DNA from: Leptospira neocaledonica
GTDB taxonomy: Bacteria; Spirochaetota; Leptospiria; Leptospirales; Leptospiraceae
Direction: 5' to 3'
Length of the DNA: 64,000 nucleotides
Assembly: GCF_002812205.1 (NCBI RefSeq)
Contig: NZ_NPEA01000001.1
Coordinates: 310,001-374,000 of the forward strand
In this document: piece by piece, positions 21,584-31,924 of the stretch
How positions within the stretch are numbered: the stretch's first letter is position 1
Layout: each line of letters starts with the position of its first letter
Position numbers and translations under genes: made by a program
The notes under the pieces: generated by a model
Database searches by the model: none
The model's input: only the letters and a program-made list of their open reading frames with translations
Told to the model about the DNA's origin: nothing

Positions 21584-22564
21584 ATGAGCCAACCTAAAAC
21601 AAAAAAAGAAACAGAAGATCTATTAGAATTATACAGACAAATGCTTTTGATCCGCCGCTTCGAAGAAGCTTCCGCGAAGGCATATAGCATGGGCAAAATC
21701 GGCGGCTTCTGCCATTTATACATCGGTCAAGAAGCCGTGGGCGTGGGAGCAATCTCCGCTTTAGAACAAAAAGATTATATAGTTTCCACCTATAGGGATC
21801 ATGGACATGCACTCGCCAGAGGATTGGAACCAAAGGCTCTCATGGCCGAATTATTCGGAAAAAGAACTGGGATCGTCCACGGAAACGGCGGCTCCATGCA
21901 CTTTTTCGATAAAAATAAAAACTTCATGGGCGGACACGGAATCGTAGGCGGGCATATCTCACTTGCGGCAGGGATTGCATACGCATCCAAATACCGCGGA
22001 GACGGCGCAGTTACATTATGTTTTTTTGGAGAAGGCGCAGCAAACATCGGATCCTTCCATGAAGGAATGAATTTAGCCGCAATTTGGAAACTTCCTCTAG
22101 TCATGATCTGCGAAAACAATCATTACGCAATGGGAACTCCCGAATATAGAGCACTCTCCGTCAAAGATGTTTCCGTAAGAGCAGCGGCCTATGATATCGC
22201 AAGAGACCATATAGAAGGTGACGAGGTCCGGAAAGTCAGAGAACATGTACGGGTCGCCGTGGAAAGAGCAAGAAGAGGAGAAGGCCCTACTCTCATGGAA
22301 ATTTCCACATATAGGTTCAGAGGCCATTCTATGTCAGACCCTGCAAAATACAGGACCAAAGAAGAATTAGAAAAATATAAACAAGGAGATCCTCTGATCA
22401 AAGCGGAAAAGGATCTACTTTCGGCAGGCTGGGCACAAGAAGAATTGACCAAGATGGACGAAATCATTCTTAAAACCGTAGAGGAATCAGTCGACTTCGC
22501 TGAAAAAAGTGAAGAACCGCCTCTTGGCTGGCTGTATAAGCATGTTTATGCGGAGAACGTATAA
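21584..22564 (+). CDS. pdhA: Pyruvate dehydrogenase E1 component, alpha subunit
   Basis: E1-alpha binds thiamine diphosphate and, with PdhB, decarboxylates pyruvate in the pyruvate dehydrogenase complex. The 326 residues show the family start YRQMLLIRRFEEA, GGFCHLYIGQEAVGVG (40-55), YRDHGHALARG (70-80) and GKRTGIVHGNGGSMH (92-106). The thiamine-diphosphate motif runs from G149 (GEGAANIGSFHEG) to ENNHYAMG; it reads GEG instead of the more usual GDG. The C-terminal loop YRFRGHSMSDPAKYR is also typical. It starts the pdhA-pdhB-pdhC-fliG gene run and shares TAATG with pdhB. A branched-chain 2-oxoacid substrate is an alternative, but less likely. Confidence 0.93.
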   Translation: MSQPKTKKETEDLLELYRQMLLIRRFEEASAKAYSMGKIGGFCHLYIGQEAVGVGAISALEQKDYIVSTYRDHGHALARGLEPKALMAELFGKRTGIVHGNGGSMHFFDKNKNFMGGHGIVGGHISLAAGIAYASKYRGDGAVTLCFFGEGAANIGSFHEGMNLAAIWKLPLVMICENNHYAMGTPEYRALSVKDVSVRAAAYDIARDHIEGDEVRKVREHVRVAVERARRGEGPTLMEISTYRFRGHSMSDPAKYRTKEELEKYKQGDPLIKAEKDLLSAGWAQEELTKMDEIILKTVEESVDFAEKSEEPPLGWLYKHVYAENV

Positions 22565-23538
22565 TGGCAGTACTCACTTATAGAGAAGCACTCAATCGTG
22601 CCATGACGGAAGAAATGGAGAAGGATCCAAATATCTTTCTCATGGGAGAAGAGGTAGGACATTACGAAGGAGCTTATAAAGTTTCCCAAGGAATGCTCGC
22701 TAAGTTTGGAGAAAGAAGGATCATAGACACCCCTATTTCTGAGAACGGTTTTGCAGGAGTTGGGATAGGAGCCGCTATGGTAGGACTTAGGCCGATCATA
22801 GAATTTATGACCTGGAACTTCTCACTTGTCGCAATCGATCAGATCATCAACTCGGCTGCAAAAATGAATTATATGAGTGCTGGACAATTTCCGATCCCGA
22901 TCGTTTTCAGAGGAGCAGGAGGTGCCGGCGGAAGACTTGGCGCACAGCACTCACAATCCTTCGAGAGTTGGTATGCCCATATTCCCGGTTTAAAAGTGCT
23001 CGCTCCTTATACTCCTTCAGATGCTTACGGACTCCTAAAAACTTCCATCCGAGATAATAACCCAACGATCTTTATAGAGAGTGAGGTATTATACGGCTCC
23101 AAAGGAGAAGTCCCGGAAGGAGAATTCTCGATCCCGATGGGCAAATCGGATATCAAGAGAGAAGGTACACAACTCACAATTATCAGTTGGTCCAGAGCTC
23201 TCATGTATGTTCTTCCTGCTGCAGAAAAACTCGCAAAAGAAGGAATTTCGGTCGAAGTTTTAGATCTAAGGAGTATAAGACCTTTAGACGAGGAAGGGAT
23301 ATTGGCTTCCGTCAGAAAAACAAATAGAGCGCTCATAGTGGAAGAAGGCTGGAATGTGGCGGGATTCGGCGCACAAGTGGCCTATCTTATCCAAAAAGAA
23401 GCATTCGATTATTTGGATTCTCCGGTAGAAAGGATTACACAGGAAGATGTGCCTATGCCCTATGCGGCCAATCTCGAAAAATCATCATTACCCAGCGAAG
23501 AAAAAATAATCAAAAAAGTCAGAGAAATGATTAAGTAA
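22564..23538 (+). CDS. pdhB: Pyruvate dehydrogenase E1 component, beta subunit
   Basis: The 324-residue E1-beta subunit completes the thiamine-diphosphate active site. Recognised blocks are REALNRAMTEEMEKDPNIFLMGEEVG (N-terminus, in pieces), RIIDTPISENGFAGVGIGAAM near 54-74, GGRLGAQHSQSFESWYAHIPGLKV around 120-143, and VEVLDLRSIRPLDEEGI near 236-252. The ATG overlaps the pdhA stop by one base (TAATG), so translation is coupled. A 44-base AT-rich spacer follows before the E2 gene. Confidence 0.94.
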   Translation: MAVLTYREALNRAMTEEMEKDPNIFLMGEEVGHYEGAYKVSQGMLAKFGERRIIDTPISENGFAGVGIGAAMVGLRPIIEFMTWNFSLVAIDQIINSAAKMNYMSAGQFPIPIVFRGAGGAGGRLGAQHSQSFESWYAHIPGLKVLAPYTPSDAYGLLKTSIRDNNPTIFIESEVLYGSKGEVPEGEFSIPMGKSDIKREGTQLTIISWSRALMYVLPAAEKLAKEGISVEVLDLRSIRPLDEEGILASVRKTNRALIVEEGWNVAGFGAQVAYLIQKEAFDYLDSPVERITQEDVPMPYAANLEKSSLPSEEKIIKKVREMIK

Positions 23539-23582
23539 TTCATAATATTTGAATATTATTATATTATAAATAGGAAAAATAG

Positions 23583-24902
23583 ATGGCAAAAATTTCCGAA
23601 ATGACCCAACTTTCTCCGACAATGTCGGAAGGTGTTTTGGTAAAATGGCTAAAGAAGAAGGGTGACTCTGTCGCCATCGGGGAAATATTAGCCGAGGTCG
23701 AAACCGACAAAGCGGTCATGGAAATGGAAGCATTCGATTCCGGCGTACTTTTGGAAATTATAGCCCAGGAAGGAGCCAAACTCCCAGTAGGTGCCCCAGT
23801 TGCAATTATAGGAAAAGCGGGGGAAGATATCAGTTCCCTACTTTTAGAAGCCAAATCCAGGTCTTCTGCCTCGGTAGCTTCTACCCCAGCGCCAGCTCCG
23901 GCCACCGCGCCGACTCCAAGTGTAGCCCCTAAGAAGCAGGAAAATGTAGTCACTTCGACAACCCAAGAGCCTGAAGAAGAGCCCCCTGCACCCAAAGAGA
24001 GCTCTGTTTCCAGAGGACTTTCTCCTGGAGCGCTGGAAGGAAGGGTGAAAGCTTCTCCTTTGGCAAAACGTTTGGCCGAGGAAACCGGAATCGATCTTTC
24101 TAAGATCAGAGGAAGCGGACCGGACGGAAGGATTATCAAACGGGATATTGAAAACGGGATCTCTGCATTTTCAACGAGCGGAATATCTCCATTTGCTGGA
24201 GGGAATATACAGGAAGAGAAACTTCCAATCTCTGGAATGAGAAAAACGATCGCTTCTCGTTTGGTTCATTCTAAAACCCACCAGCCTCATTTCTATTTGG
24301 ATATGGAAATTGACGCGGATGCACTCGTACATTTGAGAGAAAATTTTAACTCCGACCTAAAGGAATCGGGAGAAGAGATCAAACTTAGCATCAACGATTT
24401 TATTGTCAGAGCTTCTGCGCTTGCGCTTCTAAAAGTCCCGGAAGTAAATTCTTCCTGGAGAGAAGATCATATATTGAAACATGGAAGAGTAGATGTGGGA
24501 GTAGCAGTTTCTATCGAAGGCGGCCTGATTACTCCTTATGTAAGGAACGCAGATAAAAGGTCTGTTTTAGAAATAGGTAGAACGGTAAAAGAGCTTGCTT
24601 CCCGTGCAAGGGAACGAAAACTCAAACCGGAAGAGTTTTCAGACGGAACCTTCACTGTTTCCAATTTGGGAATGTTCGGAATAAATCGTTTTGCAGCGGT
24701 TATCAACGAACCGGAGGCCGCAATCCTTGCAGTAGGAAATGTGGTATCTAAACCCGTTATCAAAAACGGAGCAGTTGTCCCCGGAAAAACTCTTTCAGTC
24801 TGCCTTTCCTGTGATCATAGAGTGGTAGACGGCGCGGTGGGAGCCGGTTGGTTGGAAGTGTTTCGAAATTTACTGGAACATCCTCTTCGGTTACTTGCCT
24901 GA
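23583..24902 (+). CDS. pdhC: Pyruvate dehydrogenase E2 component (dihydrolipoamide acetyltransferase)
   Basis: E2 transfers acetyl from lipoamide to CoA and forms the core of the complex. The 439 residues are organised as one lipoyl domain (1-80, lipoyl lysine K43 in ETDKAVMEM), a flexible Ala/Pro linker (about 97-140), a peripheral-subunit-binding domain (about 158-195, ASPLAKRLAEETGIDLSKIR) and a catalytic domain from about 215. The active-site motif DHRVVDG contains H412 and D416. No lpd (E3) gene follows; instead fliG begins inside its last codons (8-base overlap). Confidence 0.94.
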   Translation: MAKISEMTQLSPTMSEGVLVKWLKKKGDSVAIGEILAEVETDKAVMEMEAFDSGVLLEIIAQEGAKLPVGAPVAIIGKAGEDISSLLLEAKSRSSASVASTPAPAPATAPTPSVAPKKQENVVTSTTQEPEEEPPAPKESSVSRGLSPGALEGRVKASPLAKRLAEETGIDLSKIRGSGPDGRIIKRDIENGISAFSTSGISPFAGGNIQEEKLPISGMRKTIASRLVHSKTHQPHFYLDMEIDADALVHLRENFNSDLKESGEEIKLSINDFIVRASALALLKVPEVNSSWREDHILKHGRVDVGVAVSIEGGLITPYVRNADKRSVLEIGRTVKELASRARERKLKPEEFSDGTFTVSNLGMFGINRFAAVINEPEAAILAVGNVVSKPVIKNGAVVPGKTLSVCLSCDHRVVDGAVGAGWLEVFRNLLEHPLRLLA

Positions 24903-25944
24903 TTTCTTTGTGGGCGAAGAAGCAGTGGACCAAGATTCCAATCTTAAAACCAGAGACTTAAAAGTTAAAAAAGCAGCTATGCTACTTCTATCCTTGGACA
25001 AGGAAGCAGCTGCCAAGGCATTAGCTCAACTCGACGAAAAGTTGATAGAAGAGATCGTCCAGGAAATGGCAAAGATCAAAACGATCAGCAAATCCGAAAA
25101 AGAAGAAGTCCTCTTAGATTTCCAAGGTTCCCTAAAAGACCTTGCTGCTGAATCCAGAGGTGGAATCGAAACCGCCAGAGAATTACTACAAAAGTCCCTG
25201 GGCAAAGAAAAGTCCGAAACCATATTAGGAAAACTGGATAGAAAGGATACTGAAGAAGATTTTTCCTTCTTAAACGATGCGGAACCGCAAACACTCGCTC
25301 ATCTTTTAGCTCCGGAACATACCCAAACGATCGCAGTTACACTTGCATTTTTACATCCTAAAAAAGCGGCAGAAACTCTGAAGTTTCTTCCAAAAGAATT
25401 ACAGAGTAAAGTTGCGCTCAGACTCGCAAATACTACCAAAACTCATCCGGACGCAATTCGTCAGATTGCAAAAGTTCTGAAGAAAAAATACGAACAAAGA
25501 GATAAATCCGAATTCAGCGAAGCGGGAGGAGCGGAAGCTCTCGCAAATATTTTGAATCATATGGATAAATCTTTGGAAGAAACAATTCTAAAAGAATTAG
25601 AAGAACAATCTCCGGAACTCGCCTCTCAGGTTCGGGAAAAATTATATACATTCGAAGATGTACTTCTTCTCAACTCCAAAGAAATGAGAATACTCATCAA
25701 TCGAATAGGAGACGACGATCTGATCGCAATCGCACTCAGAGGAGCTTCCGACCAGATCAAGGTTCATTTCTTCGAGGCAATGTCTAAAAATAGAGCCAAT
25801 GATATTTTAGAAAGTATGGATATCCGAGGAAAAGTGACCCTGAAAGAGATCACAGACGCAAGGAACAGCGTTCTTACCGCATTGCGTGATTTAGAAGAGA
25901 TCGGAGAAATTATTATTAAGAAGGACTCGGAAGAGTTTATTTGA
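24895..25944 (+). CDS. fliG: Flagellar motor switch protein FliG
   Basis: FliG sits on the cytoplasmic face of the flagellar MS ring and couples stator torque to rotation. The 349 residues show the N-terminal KKAAMLLLSLDKEAAAKAL, the middle EHTQTIAVTLAFL (EHPQTIA-like), GGAEALANILN hinge motif, LYTFEDVLLL (MFVFED-like) and the C-terminal torque domain DDDLIAIALRGASDQIKVHFFEAMSKNRAN. The helix after that is shorter than in canonical FliG. The frame begins with TTG at 24895 inside pdhC; GTG at 24910 or 24925 are alternatives. Leptospira carry several fliG genes, so this may be a paralogue. Its position directly behind PDH genes is unusual. Confidence 0.9.
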   Translation: MPDFFVGEEAVDQDSNLKTRDLKVKKAAMLLLSLDKEAAAKALAQLDEKLIEEIVQEMAKIKTISKSEKEEVLLDFQGSLKDLAAESRGGIETARELLQKSLGKEKSETILGKLDRKDTEEDFSFLNDAEPQTLAHLLAPEHTQTIAVTLAFLHPKKAAETLKFLPKELQSKVALRLANTTKTHPDAIRQIAKVLKKKYEQRDKSEFSEAGGAEALANILNHMDKSLEETILKELEEQSPELASQVREKLYTFEDVLLLNSKEMRILINRIGDDDLIAIALRGASDQIKVHFFEAMSKNRANDILESMDIRGKVTLKEITDARNSVLTALRDLEEIGEIIIKKDSEEFI

Positions 25945-25950
25945 GCTTCG

Positions 25951-25976
25951 GCGCGATCTTCGATCGCTTTATGAGG
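25951..25976 (+). repeat. 26-base direct repeat, copy 1 (contains a GCGATC/GATCGC hairpin)
   Basis: The sequence GCGCGATCTTCGATCGC followed by TTTATGAGG occurs here and again at 26035-26060 without change. Its core GCGATC-TTC-GATCGC is a perfect hairpin. Just after the fliG stop, copy 1 could act as the operon terminator, although its T-run is short. Confidence 0.75.
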
Positions 25977-26034
25977 CTTTTCGTTCTTGAATAAAATTTT
26001 ATACTAAGAGTATTTCCTCGGCTTTGGGCCGAGT

Positions 26035-26060
26035 GCGCGATCTTCGATCGCTTTATGAGG
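26035..26060 (+). repeat. 26-base direct repeat, copy 2
   Basis: This is an exact second copy of the 25951-25976 repeat, 84 bases downstream and in the same orientation. It follows the small CTCGGC/GCCGAG hairpin at 26017-26033. Confidence 0.75.
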
Positions 26061-26293
26061 TTGGTCTTCAGTAAGTGTGAATTTGGAGTATGGAAATTTC
26101 TGGCGAAATTTCACGTACGGGTGGGACTCGCCGTTATGCAGTTTGCCTTCCTGGCAAACTTGGCTCCACGGCGTCTTTTGCGCTCGCTTCGACATCCTGT
26201 CTCGCGTCGCAATTGTTTACGCTCCCTATGGGTCGCTACAATTGCTTACTCGCAAAAGCTTCGAGCCACAGTCTAGTTGATTGTTGGGAATTT

Positions 26294-26368
<75 letters not shown>

Positions 26369-26495
26369 TTTATGAAGAACATAATTTCTGAGCGAGCTCG
26401 GGGGTCAATTCGTTTATCTGAAAAAGGGATGAATTTTTAAGTCCCTTCCATAGCCTTTCCAATAGCGGAGTTTTTCCGACTGCTGGCTTTCTTAG

Positions 26496-27167
26496 ATGCT
26501 TCACGAAAAAAAACCAAAGGATCTACTCGAAGAGAGGGTGTTTACTCTTTCTAATTTTTTATCCGTCTCCAGAGTTTTACTTCTTCCTTTTTTTATACAA
26601 TTCACTCGCAAACATATCGAGTCTCCTCGTAGCAGCGAATATTTATTTTTAGCCATTGGTACCTGTATTCTTGCAGTACTTACAGATTTTCTAGACGGGT
26701 TTCTAGCTCGCCTACTCTCCCAAGAATCGGTCTTGGGAAAATACTTGGATCCTATCTGCGATAAGTTCGTCACTATCGGCGGACTTTCAGTAATCGTTCA
26801 TTATTACCAGTTCCCTCTTTGGATACTTATCATTTATATCTTAAGGGAAACTTTAGGAGTTTGGTTGGGTGGATTCTTATATTTAAAAAGAGGGATCCAA
26901 GGAAAACCGAATTGGTGGGGTAAGATTGGAGTGGGTCTTGTTGCTGCTGCCGTTCTTTGGTATATGACCTTACCTTTGATCGGTCCAACTTTACCTGAGA
27001 ATCATTTCTTCCTTCATCCGGAATATTCAGGTTATGTTTTGGTTTTGGTCTTGAGCATTGGTGTGATAGCTTATTCCAAAAGATATTGGAATATTGTGTT
27101 CCATCCGGAACGATTCATCTTGGATCCGGAAGATAAAAAGCAGAAGAAAAAGTACGAATTGGTCTGA
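26496..27167 (+). CDS. pgsA: CDP-alcohol phosphatidyltransferase, probably phosphatidylglycerophosphate synthase
   Basis: The 223-residue membrane enzyme carries the complete CDP-alcohol phosphotransferase signature: D64-x2-D67-G68-x2-A71-R72-x8-G81-x3-D85-x3-D89, where the aspartates bind metal and the CDP group. The preceding FTLSNFLSVSRVLLLPFFI is typical of PgsA-type proteins. About four to five transmembrane segments follow. PgsA makes phosphatidylglycerophosphate from CDP-diacylglycerol and glycerol 3-phosphate. Other CDP-alcohol transferases share the motif, so the acceptor alcohol is inferred from the N-terminal resemblance only. Confidence 0.82.
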   Translation: MLHEKKPKDLLEERVFTLSNFLSVSRVLLLPFFIQFTRKHIESPRSSEYLFLAIGTCILAVLTDFLDGFLARLLSQESVLGKYLDPICDKFVTIGGLSVIVHYYQFPLWILIIYILRETLGVWLGGFLYLKRGIQGKPNWWGKIGVGLVAAAVLWYMTLPLIGPTLPENHFFLHPEYSGYVLVLVLSIGVIAYSKRYWNIVFHPERFILDPEDKKQKKKYELV

Positions 27168-27228
27168 TTCCTTCCTTGTTTGAATTTCCTTGACATAGGA
27201 GCCTAGTCACCCAGTCTGTCAATCGCGA

Positions 27229-27314
<86 letters not shown>

Positions 27315-27369
27315 TTCGTCCTACCTACAACCCTTTCCTCCATTTGAAAAACCAACCCTCGGTAAAACT

Positions 27370-28005
27370 ATGGCATCGGGTGCTCTCTCCGTTAAAGATT
27401 TTTTAGATAAAGCCAAACTTGTTTCTTACGGCTTTTTCGGATTATTGATTCTATTTTTGATCTTATTCTTCTCCTCTCCTTACCTTTTAGTTTCAAAAGC
27501 GGATCCCAAAAAATCGGACGCTATTGTATTAGAAGCTATTGAAACTGGTAAAAAGGATAAATTTAAACAAGCGGCTGGTTTATGGAAGAAGGGCCTAGCT
27601 CCTGTGATCGTTATTTTGTATTCTCCTCCCAATCAAGATTCTGATTTGGGAATTGTAGGAGATCCAACGGCTTCTTTGCAAACCTATCTGGCATCCTTAG
27701 GAGTAGATGAGACCAAAGTTTTAGTTTATACGGTAGAAGCAGGTCCTCAGGAATTCCCAAAAACACTCTTAAAGATAGCATTGGATCGTCAGTGGAAAAC
27801 TTTTCTTTTGATGGGAAAAGAATACGATTCAGCAACCTTGTTAAAATTATATAGAAACGTTTTGGAACCTGCGGGAATCTATATCGCAGTCTCCAAAGTA
27901 AGCGAAGGGATCGGATCCTGGGATTGGTTTACAAAACCAAAAAGCCTAGAGTCCATCTTAGGAAGACTCTCGAAACATTTATATTTGATATTATTAGGAA
28001 ATTAG
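27370..28005 (+). CDS. DUF218-like (ElyC/SanA/YdcF-type) membrane-anchored protein
   Basis: The longest open frame starts inside tRNA-Leu, so the start is placed at ATG 27370 ([18 protein letters not shown]), giving 211 residues. One transmembrane segment (about 19-40, [22 protein letters not shown]) is followed by an extracytoplasmic domain. Pieces such as [57 protein letters not shown] and [30 protein letters not shown] follow the DUF218 layout, although the charged motifs of that family are weak. The stop is one base before the lysS ATG, so the genes are coupled. The family assignment is tentative. Confidence 0.7.
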   Translation: MASGALSVKDFLDKAKLVSYGFFGLLILFLILFFSSPYLLVSKADPKKSDAIVLEAIETGKKDKFKQAAGLWKKGLAPVIVILYSPPNQDSDLGIVGDPTASLQTYLASLGVDETKVLVYTVEAGPQEFPKTLLKIALDRQWKTFLLMGKEYDSATLLKLYRNVLEPAGIYIAVSKVSEGIGSWDWFTKPKSLESILGRLSKHLYLILLGN

Positions 28006-28006
28006 A

Positions 28007-29506
<1,500 letters not shown>

Positions 29507-29561
29507 TAAGTTTCATTTTGGGAACCCGGTATGATCAAGACTCCGGGTCGAATTGATTATC

Positions 29562-29583
29562 TGCCCGAGAAATTACTCGGGCA
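29562..29583. terminator. Hairpin terminator between convergent lysS and a lipoprotein gene
   Basis: TGCCCGAG (29562-29569) and CTCGGGCA (29576-29583) form a perfect 8-base stem with a 6-base loop, followed on the plus strand by TAATTTTAG. A second stem, ACCCGG/CCGGGT (29524-29548), lies just upstream. Together they separate convergent genes. Confidence 0.75.
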
Positions 29584-29588
29584 TAATT

Positions 29589-30134
29589 TTAGTGATTTGT
29601 GATCGTTAGTCTTGCTTGAGAATCCAATTTTTCTTTTAGATCTTTGAGTAAAGATTTCAAACTATCTGAATTGGAAGAACTTAACGTATAAGTGCTGGTA
29701 TTATCTCTGGAAGAAAAGCTGACCTGAATTTCCTTCGCGGAAAGTAATTTGTCAGCTACATCTACCGGAAGAATAGAAACTACACGAACAGTATCTCCGT
29801 AATCCGTAGAAGTTTTTCTGAGGTTATGCCAGGTTTGATCTAACTTCATAGAGATCCCGATCGGAAAACTTTCCTCAAAGGAGCTCATATAATATTCTAA
29901 GAAGATTGGCTTCTCCCCTGTTTTATTCACTAGGATTCCTTTAAAATTCAGAGACCCTGGTTTGCCAAGGCTACAAAAGATTGCTCCGGGGCATATTGGA
30001 CCGCTTCTGAAAAGAGTCTGTTCCACCACCGGTTCCGGAAGGACTTGGACCCTAGCCGAGCAGGAATTCAGGAAAACGGCAAAAAAAACGGCCAAGATTG
30101 AAACTTGTAAAAATGAAAAATTGGAACGGATCAT
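29589..30134 (-). CDS. Lipoprotein of unknown function
   Basis: The 181-residue protein starts with MIRSNFSFLQVSILAVFFAVFLNSC in pieces, a lipoprotein signal with the cysteine at about 25. The mature part begins SARVQVLPEPVVEQTLFRSGP and contains one disulfide-capable pair (CPGAIFC). Strand-like segments follow (NKTGEKPIFLEYYMSS, DTVRVVSILPVDVADK, EIQVSFSSRDNTSTYTL), suggesting a beta-sandwich in the periplasm or on the surface. I recognise no family. It stands alone, convergent with lysS and divergent from serA. Confidence 0.75.
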   Translation of the reverse strand: MIRSNFSFLQVSILAVFFAVFLNSCSARVQVLPEPVVEQTLFRSGPICPGAIFCSLGKPGSLNFKGILVNKTGEKPIFLEYYMSSFEESFPIGISMKLDQTWHNLRKTSTDYGDTVRVVSILPVDVADKLLSAKEIQVSFSSRDNTSTYTLSSSNSDSLKSLLKDLKEKLDSQARLTITNH

Positions 30135-30247
30135 TGGATTGCGCTCACCTTTGTGATTTCCATTCCATTCTTCTCACGATCTCCCAAAGGTGAAGTAAAA
30201 AATCCGTTTTCAGAGAAGCCAAGGATACGTTCCATGGCTATAGAACT

Positions 30248-31471
30248 ATGATTTCCTACCCGAAAGAAAAGATAAACGTCCTCCTCTTAGAGAATGTACA
30301 CCAAGACGCATTCCAACTCTTTCAAAAAGACGGTTTTAATGTCCGCCTTCTCCCCCAGGCCCTGGGCGAAGACGAACTTTCGAAAGAAATCGAGAACATT
30401 CATGTTCTGGGGATCCGAAGTAAAACCAATCTGACTGCACCCGTTTTAGCCAAAGCGAAACGCCTCATGACCGTGGGTTGTTTCTGTATCGGAACAAACC
30501 AAGTAGATCTGGCGGAAGCGGAGAAAAAAGGGATCCCGGTATTCAATGCACCTTATTCTAATACTCGTTCCGTCGCGGAACTTGTAATTGCAGAAATTGT
30601 AATGTTAGCCAGAAGGGTTCCGGACCATATCCGAAATACTCATGCAGGCATCTGGAATAAAATTTCTAAAAACTGTTTTGAGGTTCGGGGAAAAACTCTG
30701 GGAATCGTAGGTTACGGCCATATCGGAAGCCAAGTCTCCGTGCTTGCAGAAGCAATGGGCCTAAAAGTGGTCTATTACGATACACAAACCGTTCTTCCTT
30801 TGGGAAATGCGACTCCGCTCAATTCTTACGAAGAACTGCTTTCTAATTCTGATTTTGTTACCTTCCACGTGCCGGAACTTCCTGAAACGACAAATTTATA
30901 CGGTGCAAAGGAAATCAAGGCCACGAAAAAAGGAGCCTATATCATCAATCTTTCCAGAGGAAAAGTTGTGGATCTGGAAGCTTTGGCCGAGGCGATTAAG
31001 GCAGGACATATCGCGGGCGCCGGAGTAGATGTTTTTCCACAAGAGCCTGAATCAAATAGCGATCCATTCATCACTCCTTTGCAAAATTTGCAAAACGTAA
31101 TATTGACTCCTCATATAGGTGGTTCTACGGAAGAAGCTCAGAAGAATATCGGGACGGAAGTTGCTTCTAAACTTTTGAAGTTCGTAAACAACGGCTCCAC
31201 TACTTTTGCTGTCAATTTCCCGAATTTAGAATTGAACCCGATCCCTCAGGGAATGTACAGAATTCTGAATGTTCATAAAAATCAGCCAGGATTCTTGAAA
31301 GATATCAACAGTATGGTTTCTGAGATCGGAGCAAACATTAGCTCCCAACATCTAGGAACTAGCGCTGAAATTGGTTATCTCTCCATGGTAATCAATATGA
31401 GCGTAGGAGATGAGTTGAAAGAAAGAATAGAAAGACATCCCGGTTCTATCAAGACCAGAATTCTTTACTAA
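30248..31471 (+). CDS. serA: D-3-phosphoglycerate dehydrogenase
   Basis: SerA oxidises 3-phosphoglycerate to 3-phosphohydroxypyruvate, the first step of serine synthesis. The 407 residues show the NAD-binding motif GYGHIGS at 155-161 after RGKTLGIV, an acidic residue ending the next strand (VVYYD, about 178), and the catalytic trio R237 (NLSRGKVVD), E266 (PQEPE) and H289 (TPHIGGSTEEAQ). The last 70 residues form an ACT domain (YRILNVHKNQPGFLKDINSMV), where serine feedback inhibition is expected. The length and ACT-only regulatory tail match the E. coli-type enzyme. Confidence 0.95.
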   Translation: MISYPKEKINVLLLENVHQDAFQLFQKDGFNVRLLPQALGEDELSKEIENIHVLGIRSKTNLTAPVLAKAKRLMTVGCFCIGTNQVDLAEAEKKGIPVFNAPYSNTRSVAELVIAEIVMLARRVPDHIRNTHAGIWNKISKNCFEVRGKTLGIVGYGHIGSQVSVLAEAMGLKVVYYDTQTVLPLGNATPLNSYEELLSNSDFVTFHVPELPETTNLYGAKEIKATKKGAYIINLSRGKVVDLEALAEAIKAGHIAGAGVDVFPQEPESNSDPFITPLQNLQNVILTPHIGGSTEEAQKNIGTEVASKLLKFVNNGSTTFAVNFPNLELNPIPQGMYRILNVHKNQPGFLKDINSMVSEIGANISSQHLGTSAEIGYLSMVINMSVGDELKERIERHPGSIKTRILY

Positions 31472-31924
31472 TACTCAGACCAAAAACTTCAGTTTATATT
31501 GCCTCGGAGAAATGATTTCGATTTTCTGAAACTGTTTTAATTTCAGAAGATCGGAATCTCCGCTTAAGATCCAATTCGCTTAATAAATTAGCAATATATT
31601 AGAATATTGTAAGTTTCCTCGAAATCTGCCATGTAGTAGCTTCGACAAAATCACAAGATTTTAGCCCTCAATATCCCAAAGATTTGAGCCCTTCTCCGTT
31701 AAATTTATATATATGTTCGCTATACTGGAAAGAGACCTAATATTTTAGTGCATTGCACGATTTTCTTTATGTCCGGGGCCCAATATAAGGTTACTGGTAT
31801 AGAAATTGCTTTAAATAGGAAAATAGCCTCTTTCTACCGATTTTTTCAAGATCGTAAAAGGATCTTAATCGGAACGTAAGCGACTTAATCTAAGCTCTTT
31901 CATAAAGACCGGGAGGATACCGCC
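31472..31924. other. Long AT-rich gap between serA and the PilZ-like gene
   Basis: No gene is supported in these 453 bases. Two perfect dyads are visible: TTCTGAAA/TTTCAGAA (31524-31548) and CAATAT/ATATTG (31592-31609). A promoter-like pair is listed separately. The strong GGAGG ribosome binding site of the next gene is near 31911-31917. Confidence 0.5.
31698..31727 (+). promoter_or_regulatory. Possible sigma-70-type promoter of the PilZ-like gene
   Basis: TTAAAT and TATACT are separated by 16 bases in the segment around 31698-31727. The -10 match is good and the -35 match is poor. If real, the mRNA would have a leader of nearly 200 bases. Confidence 0.3.

Larger units (their letters stand above)
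25945..26293. other. Repeat- and hairpin-rich intergenic region between fliG and tRNA-Asp
   Basis: No credible gene lies here. The first half holds two copies of a 26-base repeat (separate entries) and a CTCGGC/GCCGAG hairpin at 26017-26033. The second half (26070-26280) contains a series of inverted repeats, such as AGTTTGCC/GGCAAACT around 26140-26161 and CTTTTGCG/CGCAAAAG. Three short plus-strand frames overlap in different phases here and look like by-products of this structure. Composition differs clearly from flanking genes. It could be a decayed dispersed repeat or a structured RNA. Confidence 0.5.

Noticed and set aside
30807..31028. Plus-strand open frame inside serA
   Set aside because: It is a shifted-frame shadow of the serA catalytic domain, with no ribosome binding site.
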